Program-made: the position numbers and the translations under genes | Shown: positions 1 through 5,319 of the stretch, one piece after another | Layout: every line of letters begins with the position of its first letter | Position numbering within the stretch: the first letter of the stretch is position 1 | Assembly (NCBI GenBank): GCA_905213265.1 | Contig: CAJMHR010000061.1 | Span: 1 to 7,241 of the forward strand | Direction: 5' to 3' | From: an uncultured Collinsella sp. | GTDB taxonomy: Bacteria > Actinomycetota > Coriobacteriia > Coriobacteriales > Coriobacteriaceae | DNA length: 7,241 nucleotides | Notes under the pieces: model-generated | What the model was told of the DNA's origin: nothing | Database searches by the model: none | Seen by the model: only the letters and a program-made list of their open reading frames with translations

Positions 1-779
1 TCCACGGCCGTACGCTCGAGACCATTGCCGCCACCATGCAGGATTGGCTGCAGGACAGCTTCCGCCCGCTGCCGGGTGGCTTTGTGGCCTGCACGCCCAA
101 CGATGTCGATGAACTGCGTGCGATCTTTAAGCAGCTGGGCAGTGAAATTTGCGCCGTGATGCTCGAGCCGATCCAAGGTGAGAGTGGCGTGTACCCTATG
201 ACCGAGGAGTTTATGGCGGCAGCGCGCGACCTGGCACACGAAGTGGGCGCCGTGCTTATCGCCGACGAGGTCCAGTGCGGTATCTTCCGCACGGGTAAGC
301 CGTTTGCGTTCCAGACTTATGGCGTGGAGCCTGACATTATGAGCCTTGCCAAGGGCATTGCTGATGGCGTGCCCATGGGTGCCGTCGTGGCAAAGAAGGA
401 GATTGCCGACGTGTTTAAGCCGGGCGACCACGGCTCGACCTTTGGCGGTAGCTGCTTGGCCGTCGCGGCGTGCGCCGCGACGCTCTCCGCGCTCGTGCGC
501 GGCGATTATGCCGACCATGCTGCCAAGGTAGGCGCCTATATGGAGGCAAAGCTCGCCAAGCTGCCGCTCGTGACCGAGGTGCGTGGCCGCGGCTTGATGC
601 TCGGCTGTGATTTGGATGATGCCGTGGGCGACGCGCATGATGTTGTTGCCCGCGCGCTGGCCGCCGGTGCCGTGATCAACGCTACAGGTGCGCATACGCT
701 GCGTTTCCTACCGCCACTTGTCTGCGAAGAAGCCGACGTGGACAGCCTGATCGAGATCCTGTCGGATGTCTTGGGCTAA
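1..779 (+). CDS. argD: Acetylornithine aminotransferase-like class III aminotransferase, 5' end missing
   Basis: The gene is cut by the window edge. The reading frame is open from position 3 (first complete codon CAC), so the ATG at 36 is internal: residues HGRTLETIAAT before and across it match the FHGRT segment of ArgD-type enzymes. About 259 residues remain; family members run to about 400, so roughly the first third is missing. Visible motifs are EPIQGESGV, ADEVQCGIFRTG (the Asp at 264-266 should bind the pyridine nitrogen of PLP), and SLAKGIADGVPMGA, whose Lys (codon 351-353) should form the Schiff base. The C-terminus has the LRFLPPLV segment typical of ArgD. The family moves an amino group between glutamate and N-acetylglutamate semialdehyde in cytoplasmic arginine/ornithine synthesis. 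Ornithine or succinylornithine aminotransferase cannot be fully excluded; the upstream arg genes that would settle it are outside the window. Stop TAA 777-779. Confidence 0.85.
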   Translation, partial: HGRTLETIAATMQDWLQDSFRPLPGGFVACTPNDVDELRAIFKQLGSEICAVMLEPIQGESGVYPMTEEFMAAARDLAHEVGAVLIADEVQCGIFRTGKPFAFQTYGVEPDIMSLAKGIADGVPMGAVVAKKEIADVFKPGDHGSTFGGSCLAVAACAATLSALVRGDYADHAAKVGAYMEAKLAKLPLVTEVRGRGLMLGCDLDDAVGDAHDVVARALAAGAVINATGAHTLRFLPPLVCEEADVDSLIEILSDVLG

Positions 780-804
780 CGCGGCGCAATAACTCAATTT
801 GGAC

Positions 805-865
805 CGGGTTCCGGACTGCTGGGTGTGTCATATGCGGCATGATTTGGCGATCCGGAGCCCGTTTT
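805..865 (+). terminator. Large-loop hairpin with T-run, probable argD terminator
   Basis: An 11-bp stem pairs 805-815 (CGGGTTCCGGA) with 851-861 (TCCGGAGCCCG), with a single G-U pair, and is followed directly by TTTT at 862-865. It begins 25 bases after the argD stop, as expected for a Rho-independent terminator. The 35-base loop is unusually long, so this may be a composite structure or a small structured RNA rather than a simple terminator. Confidence 0.5.
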
Positions 866-885
866 GCCTTAGATTTGCTAAGGCA
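865..885. repeat. Short perfect hairpin
   Basis: TGCCTTAG (865-872) and CTAAGGCA (878-885) form a perfect 8-bp stem around a 5-base loop. No T-run follows on either strand, so it is not a standard terminator. It lies between the putative argD terminator and the inverted-repeat element that begins at 897. Function unknown. Confidence 0.4.
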
Positions 886-896
886 GGGAGACCTGC

Positions 897-930
897 TGGT
901 CAAAAAACATCAAATATGAGTACTGTTACC
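897..930. repeat. Left terminal inverted repeat
   Basis: Starts TGGTCAAAAAA and contains ATGAGTACTG. It matches the reverse complement of 1080-1113 at 28 of 34 positions without gaps. Most of the differences cluster in the three bases after the A-run. Confidence 0.6.
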
Positions 931-1079
931 GATTTGGTAGCAGCAATTTTGGACTAATAAGGCCAGATAGCAAGTCGAAATGGCGATGAAAGCACGATTT
1001 TGAGCCAACTGTTAGTCCTTATAATGGACATATGTTGCGTAACTTAAGCAAATACTGTCTATTTATATGTTGCAAACAA

Positions 1080-1113
1080 AGTAGCAGTACTCATTTTTGC
1101 CATTTTTTGACCA
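1080..1113. repeat. Right terminal inverted repeat
   Basis: Reading inward on the minus strand it starts TGGTCAAAAAA and contains ATGAGTACTG, pairing with 897-930. It ends 24 bases before the first copy of the 87-bp tRNA-derived repeat. Confidence 0.6.
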
Positions 1114-1137
1114 CGGCCTTTGTGACAGACGTGCTGG

Positions 1138-1224
1138 CGGGTTCGAATCCCATGCGCTGGGCCTGAAAAAGGAAAGGCCTCCATCGCTGGAGGCCTAACA
1201 ATTCAGTGGTGGGCGATGAGGGAT
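1138..1224 (-). repeat. 87-bp direct repeat, copy A: tRNA-Val 3' end plus terminator, without the tRNA body
   Basis: About 86% identical to 1325-1411 (10 mismatches and 2 single-base gaps by eye). Read on the minus strand it opens with the last bases of tRNA-Val: one strand of the T stem, the full 3' acceptor strand, the discriminator A and CCA (1207-1223). A terminator hairpin follows, and the unit ends with a T-arm-like GGGATTCGAACCC block (1139-1151). The 22 bases at 1203-1224 are identical to 1390-1411. The rest of the tRNA is absent, so this is a fragment and not a gene. Confidence 0.75.
1166..1196 (-). terminator. Rho-independent terminator in repeat copy A
   Basis: A perfect 9-bp stem (1175-1183 with 1188-1196, AGGCCTCCA/TGGAGGCCT) encloses a 4-base loop. 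On the minus strand it is followed by TTTCCTTTTT, so it stops minus-strand transcription. It lies just past the tRNA 3'-end fragment, as the copy B terminator lies past the real tRNA, and may act as a second, backup stop. Confidence 0.65.
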
Positions 1225-1324
1225 GTCCGCGTGCGGCTGGCGCCGCCCGCGTCCCGCTTCGTCGCTCCGCTCCTCGCGTGCTGCGCTGGAAAACGCTTCG
1301 CGTTTCCTCAGCTCCGCACCCTGT
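1225..1324. other. GC-rich structured spacer between the two tRNA-derived repeats
   Basis: This 100-base stretch separates the two repeat copies and is much richer in G and C than the inverted-repeat element upstream. It holds two hairpins: 1228-1251 (CGCG and GCGGC arms around loop TGGC, with one mismatch) and 1291-1305 (AAACGC/GCGTTT with a 3-base loop). I see no gene. Short ORFs that cross it are translations of tRNA-like sequence and have no ribosome binding site. Confidence 0.5.
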
Positions 1325-1411
1325 CGGGTTCGAATCCCTCTGCGATGGGCCCAAAAAAGAAAGGCCCCCATTGCTGGGAGCCTATCAAATCAGTGGTGGG
1401 CGATGAGGGAT
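1325..1411 (-). repeat. 87-bp direct repeat, copy B: overlaps the 3' end of intact tRNA-Val
   Basis: Second copy of the unit at 1138-1224, offset by 187 bp. On the minus strand it starts inside the T arm of the functional tRNA-Val, then contains the acceptor strand, CCA, terminator and a T-arm-like GGGATTCGAACCC block (1326-1338). Sequence upstream of the unit on the minus strand differs completely: the rest of the tRNA here, GC-rich spacer in copy A. The duplication therefore breaks inside the T arm. Confidence 0.75.
1353..1383 (-). terminator. Rho-independent terminator of tRNA-Val
   Basis: On the minus strand AGGCTCCCA pairs with TGGGGGCCT (1375-1383 with 1362-1370) around a GCAA tetraloop, followed by TTTCTTTTTT. 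One pair is a G-U wobble on the minus strand but would be an A-C mismatch on the plus strand, which fixes the working direction. It starts 10 bases past the encoded CCA of the tRNA. Confidence 0.8.
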
Positions 1412-1469
1412 TCGAACCCCCAGCCTTGTGCGTGTAAAGCACCTGCGCTAACCGTTGCGCCAATCGCCC
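1394..1469 (-). tRNA. tRNA-Val (anticodon UAC)
   Basis: The minus strand folds into a complete 76-base cloverleaf. The acceptor stem GGGCGAT/ATCGCCC is perfect, position 8 is U, the D stem is GCGC/GCGC with GG in its loop, and the anticodon loop is TTTACAC, giving UAC for valine codon GUA. The variable loop has five bases, and the T arm has loop TTCGAAT on a 5-bp stem with one G-U pair. Discriminator A and CCA are encoded (1394-1397). The only flaw is a G-A mismatch at the outer pair of the anticodon stem (27-43). It is transcribed opposite to all neighbouring genes, with a -10 box 10 bases upstream and a terminator just downstream. It should read GUA and probably GUG valine codons. Confidence 0.95.
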
Positions 1470-1479
1470 GTGCGGAGAG

Positions 1480-1485
1480 AGTATA
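1480..1485 (-). promoter_or_regulatory. -10 box of the tRNA-Val promoter
   Basis: TATACT on the minus strand, 10 bases before the mature tRNA 5' end, with the sequence TGC just upstream. No good -35 hexamer is found at 17 bases. It is close to a sigma-A/sigma-70 type -10 consensus and placed correctly for a stable RNA with a very short leader. Confidence 0.5.
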
Positions 1486-1599
1486 GCAAAACAATCGCCC
1501 CATTCACCTCATATCCATTAAAGGTAACCGGCGCGTGTCACAGCGGAGCTGATTCAGTTGAGATTGCCTGAACATTCCGCCCCTCTTTACGCCCTCGGG

Positions 1600-1605
1600 T
1601 ATACT
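1600..1605 (+). promoter_or_regulatory. -10 box of the asnB promoter
   Basis: TATACT lies 51 bases before the asnB start codon, which would give a leader of about 45 bases. No convincing -35 box sits at the normal distance. An imperfect inverted repeat (GCGGA 1543-1547 with TCCGC 1576-1580, and TTCAG 1553-1557 with CTGAA 1568-1572) lies just upstream where a regulator could bind, but this is only inference. This promoter and the tRNA-Val promoter diverge. Confidence 0.45.
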
Positions 1606-1656
1606 CAAAAGCTACTGATTCGATTTGATGCCCAGCAACAGCAGAGGGGATAGTAT

Positions 1657-3537
1657 ATGTGCGGTTTTGTCGGTTTTGTCGGTGGGACGGATAACCAATC
1701 CGAGGTGCTCACCAAGATGATGGACCGCATCGTCCATCGCGGTCCCGACATGGGCGGTCAGTTTATCGACGGCCGCGTTGCGCTCGGCTTCCGCCGCCTG
1801 TCGATCCTCGACCTGACCGAGGCTGGCGCCCAACCCATGGCCAACGAGGACGGTAGCGTCGTCATTGTCTTCAACGGCGAGATCTACAACTTCCAAGAAC
1901 TCCGTTCCGAGCTCGAGGCCAAGGGCTACAAGTTCCACTGCGGCGCCGACACCGAGAGCCTCCTGCACGGCTACGAGGAGTGGGGCGAGGCCGTACTCGA
2001 TCGCTTGCGCGGTATGTACGCCTTTGTCATCTGGGACAAAAAGAAGAACAAGCTTTTTGGCGCCCGCGACATCTTTGGCATCAAGCCGCTTTACTACTAT
2101 CCCATGGCCGATGCGGGCGACGGCGCTCCGGGCGTGCTCTTTGGTTCCGAGATCAAGAGCTTCCTGGACTACCCGCACTTCCACAAGGCGGTCAACAAAA
2201 AGGCCCTGCGTCCGTACATGACGCTGCAGTATTCGGCAACCGAGGAGACCTTCTTCGAGGGTGTCTACAAGCTGCCGCCGGCGCACTACTTTACCGTCGA
2301 TATCCCGACCGGCAAGATGAACATCGAGCGCTACTGGGATTGCGATTACTCTGCCGTCGAGAAGCCGTTCGAAGAGTATGTCGATGAGCTGGACGAGGTC
2401 GTGCACGAGAGTGTCGAGGCCCATCGCATCGCCGACGTCAAGGTCGCGTCGTTCCTCTCCGGCGGCGTCGACTCCAGCTATATTGCCGCTTGCCTCATGC
2501 CCGACAAGACCTTCTCGGTGGGCTTTGACTACAAGAACTTCAACGAGACCAACTACGCCAAGGAGCTTTCCGATAAGCTCGGCGTCGAGAACGTCCGCAA
2601 GATGATTACCGCCGACGAGTTCTTCGGTGCGCTTGAGGATATCCAGTATCACATGGATGAGCCGCAGTCCAACCTGTCTTCCGTGCCGCTGTGGTTCTTG
2701 GCCGAGATGGCCCGCAAGGACGTCACCGTCGTGCTTTCGGGCGAAGGTGCCGACGAGCTCTTTGGCGGCTACGCCTACTACGAGGACACGGTCCCGGTCC
2801 GCAAGTACAAAAAGATGGTGCCGCTGCCCATCCGTCGCGCGCTCGGTAACCTGGCGCTGCATATGCCGTACTTCAAGGGACATAACTTCCTGGTCAAGGG
2901 TGCCGAGATCCCTGAGAAGTCGTTCCTGGGACAGGCTCTGGTATGGCCGGAGCGCGAGGTCGACGGCGTGCTCAAGCCCGAGTACAACACCGGCGATGGC
3001 GCCTTCGAGCTTGCCGCTCCCATCTATGCGCGCGTGAAGGGTCAGCCCGAGCTGGTCAAGAAGCAGTACCTGGACATGAACATGTGGCTCCCGGGCGACA
3101 TTCTGCTCAAGGCCGACAAGATGTGCATGGCGCACTCGCTGGAGCTGCGCGTGCCCTTCCTGGACCGCAAAGTCATGGAGTTCGCCGAGCACATTCCCGA
3201 CCGCTACCGCATCAACGAGAACGGTAACAAACAGGTACTCCGCCACGCTGCCAACAAGTCGCTGCCCGATGAGTGGGCCACCCGTCCCAAGGTGGGCTTC
3301 CCGGTGCCGATTGTCTACTGGCTGCGCGAGCAAAAGTGGTACGACTATGTCAAGGAGTACTTCACCGCGCCGTGGGCAAGCGAGTTCTTCAATACCGACG
3401 AACTCATGCACCTGCTCGATCTGCACTTTGCGGGCAAGGGCGATTTCCAGCGCAAGATCTATACGCCGCTCGTGTTCCTAGTGTGGTACAAGCGCTTCTT
3501 TATCGACGAGGGCCAGCCTTCTGTTCAGGCTGCCTAG
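1657..3537 (+). CDS. asnB: Glutamine-hydrolysing asparagine synthetase (AsnB family, long form)
   Basis: A 626-residue cytoplasmic enzyme that hydrolyses glutamine in an N-terminal domain and passes ammonia to a C-terminal ATP-dependent synthetase domain, normally turning aspartate into asparagine. The start is fixed by MCGFVGF: Cys2 becomes the N-terminal nucleophile after Met removal, and AGAGGGG precedes the ATG. The glutaminase domain shows FRRLSILDL, FNGEIYNF, ADTESLLHGYEEWG and RDIFGIKPLYY. The synthetase domain shows the PP-loop SGGVDSS (268-274), SGEGADELFGG (from 361) and KADKMCMAHSLELRVPFLD (from about 485). All key motifs are present. The length matches the Bacillus AsnB-like long class (about 630) more than E. 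coli AsnB (about 554). Relatives in this family amidate peptidoglycan precursors (LtsA of Corynebacterium, AsnB of Bacillus), so a wall role is an alternative. It has its own promoter and terminator and appears to be transcribed alone. Confidence 0.95.
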   Translation: MCGFVGFVGGTDNQSEVLTKMMDRIVHRGPDMGGQFIDGRVALGFRRLSILDLTEAGAQPMANEDGSVVIVFNGEIYNFQELRSELEAKGYKFHCGADTESLLHGYEEWGEAVLDRLRGMYAFVIWDKKKNKLFGARDIFGIKPLYYYPMADAGDGAPGVLFGSEIKSFLDYPHFHKAVNKKALRPYMTLQYSATEETFFEGVYKLPPAHYFTVDIPTGKMNIERYWDCDYSAVEKPFEEYVDELDEVVHESVEAHRIADVKVASFLSGGVDSSYIAACLMPDKTFSVGFDYKNFNETNYAKELSDKLGVENVRKMITADEFFGALEDIQYHMDEPQSNLSSVPLWFLAEMARKDVTVVLSGEGADELFGGYAYYEDTVPVRKYKKMVPLPIRRALGNLALHMPYFKGHNFLVKGAEIPEKSFLGQALVWPEREVDGVLKPEYNTGDGAFELAAPIYARVKGQPELVKKQYLDMNMWLPGDILLKADKMCMAHSLELRVPFLDRKVMEFAEHIPDRYRINENGNKQVLRHAANKSLPDEWATRPKVGFPVPIVYWLREQKWYDYVKEYFTAPWASEFFNTDELMHLLDLHFAGKGDFQRKIYTPLVFLVWYKRFFIDEGQPSVQAA

Positions 3538-3563
3538 CCTCGGCTTACGAACGCCTGCGCGTA

Positions 3564-3587
3564 ACGGCTCCTCCGGGAGCCGTTTTT
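3564..3587 (+). terminator. Rho-independent terminator of asnB
   Basis: ACGGCTCC (3564-3571) pairs perfectly with GGAGCCGT (3576-3583) around a 4-base loop; with the last stem base there is a run of five T (3583-3587). It begins 26 bases after the asnB stop and separates asnB from murE. Confidence 0.85.
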
Positions 3588-3614
3588 GCGTGGGTGCGTT
3601 TCAGTTACTATAAA
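3586..3614 (+). promoter_or_regulatory. Possible murE promoter
   Basis: TTGCGT (3586-3591) and TATAAA (3609-3614) are separated by 17 bases, ending 35 bases before the murE start codon. The -35 is weak and overlaps the T-run of the asnB terminator, but a promoter is needed here if that terminator works. Confidence 0.45.
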
Positions 3615-3649
3615 AACCGTCCCTGCCAAATGGCTGAGAAAGGTGAAAG

Positions 3650-5212
3650 ATGCACCATTCGGATTCCGCGACCGTGACCACGGTCGATACGCTTGCCAAG
3701 CTTCTCGACGTGTGCGGCGAGCTGCGCGCATCAGAGCAGGTTGACGAGCGTGCCGTGACCGGCTGCTCGTTTGATTCGCGCGCGGTCTCGGCAGGTGACG
3801 TGTTCTTTTGCAAAGGTGCTGCCTTTAAGCCCGCGTTTTTGAGCATGGCGCTCGATGCGGGCGCCGTCGCATTTGTGTGCGAGGAGTCACTGGTCGAGTC
3901 TCTGGAGCCGCTGGCGCAGGAGAGCGGTGCTGCGATGCTGGTTGTTGATAGCGTTCGCACGGCCATGGCCCTGTTGCCGCCGGAGGTCTACGACCGTCCC
4001 GACCACGACGTCAAGATCGTGGGTATCACCGGTACCAAGGGAAAGACCACGGCCGCTTTTATGCTCCAGTCGATTATCAAAGCGGCGGGCGAGTCCTGCG
4101 GCATGATCGGCTCGGTGAGTACCGACGATGGCATCGAGTGCTACGAGAGCACCAATACTACGCCCGAGGCCCCCGAGGTCTGGCGCCATATCGCCAACTG
4201 CCGCACGTCCGGTCGCCAGTCCATGGTCATGGAGGTTTCGAGCCAGGCGCTCAAGTACCAACGCGTCGAGAATCTGCCGTTTGACGTGGCGTGCTTCCTC
4301 AACATCGGCCGCGACCACATCTCGCCGATCGAACACCCCACGTTTGAGGATTATTTTGAGAGCAAACTCAGGATCTTTGACCAGGCAAAGACCGCCGTGG
4401 TGAATCTAGGCACCGAAGAGGTTGACCGTGTGCTAGAGGCAGCGTCGACGGCCGAGCGCTTGGTGACCGTTGGCGTCGAGCATCCCGAGGCAAGTCTGTG
4501 GGCGAGCGACGTACGCATGGTCGGCTTTAGCATCGAGTTCAACTTGCATGGCTTGTGTGCCGACGAGTCCGAGGCGGGGGAGAAGGTCCTGCTGGGTATC
4601 GCGGGCGACTTTAACGTGGAGAACGCGCTGGTCGCTATCGCCGCCGCGCGCGAGATCGGCATCGGTATCGAGGCTATCAAGAAGGGCCTCTCCAAACTGC
4701 GTGTGCCGGGCCGTATGGAGGTCGTGGAGTCGAAGGACGGCCGCGTGATTTGTGTCGTCGACTACGCGCACAACCAGCTTTCGTTCCGCTCGCTTTTCTC
4801 GTCGGTCAAGCGCGCGTTTCCCGCCAGCCCGGTCATCGCAGTGTTTGGCGCTGCCGGCGGCAAGGCGCAGGAGCGCCGCGAGCAGCTTCCGCGCGAGGCC
4901 GCACCGTATTCCGACCTGATGATCTTTGCCAATGAGGACCCGGCTCACGAGGACCCGATGAAGGTCTGTCGCGAGCTTGCCGAACATGTTCCCGACGATA
5001 CGCCGAACAAGATCATCCTCGATCGCGAAGCCGCTGTGTATGCGGCGTTCAAGGCGGCGCGCGAGGAGTACGTCAACCCCGATGCTCCCACCATTGTCTT
5101 GCTGCTGGCGAAGGGTGACGAGGAGCTCATGCACGTGGGCGACGAGTTCGTGCCCATTGAGAGCGACCTTTCGTTGGCCAATCGCCTGATCGATGTTATC
5201 CAGTTTGACTAA
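3650..5212 (+). CDS. murE: UDP-N-acetylmuramoyl-tripeptide synthetase, probably not diaminopimelate-specific
   Basis: A 520-residue Mur ligase that adds the third residue of the peptidoglycan stem to UDP-MurNAc-L-Ala-D-Glu in the cytoplasm, using ATP. The N-terminal domain has CSFDSRAVSAGDVFFCKG, the UDP-sugar binding region. The ATP P-loop is GTKGKT (128-133). TNTTPEAPE and EVSSQALKYQR form the substrate site, with Gln in the position where many relatives have His. NIGRDHISPIEHPTFEDYF is followed by the Lys of ESKLRIF, expected to be carbamylated. VPGRMEVV and DYAHNQLSF mark the C-terminal domain. The specificity motif, DNPR in diaminopimelate enzymes, reads EDPA at 429-432 in NEDPAHEDP, close to DNPA of the staphylococcal lysine enzyme. 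This suggests lysine, ornithine or another diamine. Start supported by AAAGGTG upstream. The length is normal. Confidence 0.93.
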   Translation: MHHSDSATVTTVDTLAKLLDVCGELRASEQVDERAVTGCSFDSRAVSAGDVFFCKGAAFKPAFLSMALDAGAVAFVCEESLVESLEPLAQESGAAMLVVDSVRTAMALLPPEVYDRPDHDVKIVGITGTKGKTTAAFMLQSIIKAAGESCGMIGSVSTDDGIECYESTNTTPEAPEVWRHIANCRTSGRQSMVMEVSSQALKYQRVENLPFDVACFLNIGRDHISPIEHPTFEDYFESKLRIFDQAKTAVVNLGTEEVDRVLEAASTAERLVTVGVEHPEASLWASDVRMVGFSIEFNLHGLCADESEAGEKVLLGIAGDFNVENALVAIAAAREIGIGIEAIKKGLSKLRVPGRMEVVESKDGRVICVVDYAHNQLSFRSLFSSVKRAFPASPVIAVFGAAGGKAQERREQLPREAAPYSDLMIFANEDPAHEDPMKVCRELAEHVPDDTPNKIILDREAAVYAAFKAAREEYVNPDAPTIVLLLAKGDEELMHVGDEFVPIESDLSLANRLIDVIQFD

Positions 5213-5221
5213 TGATCCATG

Positions 5222-5254
5222 ATGGCGGCGGCGCCCTGAGTGCGCTGTCGCCAT
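5222..5254 (+). terminator. Weak hairpin after murE
   Basis: ATGGCG (5222-5227) pairs with CGCCAT (5249-5254), and an inner GCGC pair (5231-5234 with 5242-5245) continues the fold with small internal loops. It begins 10 bases after the murE stop, but no T-run follows. It may be an attenuator, an RNA-stabilising hairpin or chance, and murE may be co-transcribed with the next gene. Confidence 0.25.
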
Positions 5255-5319
5255 AAGCGTGTTCCCTCAATCAAAACATGCCGTCCAAGTCCAAACCCTT
5301 CTACGTAAACGGAGTAACC

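Larger units (their letters stand above)
897..1113. mobile_element. MITE-like 217-bp element with terminal inverted repeats, no coding capacity
   Basis: The ends are imperfect inverted repeats of about 34 bp (897-930 and 1080-1113) that match at 28 positions and share the blocks TGGTCAAAAAA and ATGAGTACTG. The interior is clearly richer in A and T than the surrounding genes and encodes no plausible protein. It holds a 9-base direct repeat ATATGTTGC (1030-1038 and 1065-1073) and a 7-base pairing GGACTAA (951-957) with TTAGTCC (1012-1018). A short non-coding element with inverted ends is the form of a MITE, mobilised by a transposase encoded elsewhere. I see no clear target-site duplication in the flanks, so the edges and mobility are inference. 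It could instead be a structured intergenic repeat with no mobility. Confidence 0.5.

Noticed and set aside
1115..1165. Possible second tRNA on the plus strand, from the GGGTTCGAATCCC T-arm-like block
   Set aside because: The T-arm core is nearly self-complementary and reads as a T arm on both strands. No acceptor, D or anticodon arm can be built around it on the plus strand, and the outer T-stem pairs fail.
1091..1486. Several small open frames giving peptides such as RDSNPQP, GFEPPA and MGFEPAS
   Set aside because: These are translations of T-arm and acceptor sequence of tRNA-Val and its repeat copies, a common false gene call next to tRNAs.
1543..1580. Imperfect inverted repeat upstream of asnB as an operator or riboswitch
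   Set aside because: The arms are only 5 bp each with uneven internal loops, it lies upstream of the likely transcription start, and it matches no RNA family or regulator site that I recognise. It is kept only as a note under the asnB promoter.
1612..3426. 604-residue open frame on the minus strand opposite asnB
   Set aside because: It lies almost wholly opposite asnB, whose motifs are unmistakable. The protein is rich in Val, Leu, His and Arg with no recognisable domain, as expected of the antisense of a GC-rich gene with biased third positions.
4433..5254. 273-residue minus-strand open frame opposite murE
   Set aside because: It is an antisense shadow of murE, with no recognisable domain or ribosome binding site.
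5278..5319. Upstream ATG as the start of the HAD gene
   Set aside because: It has no Shine-Dalgarno sequence and adds 14 residues before the family homology, whereas GGAG precedes the ATG at 5320.
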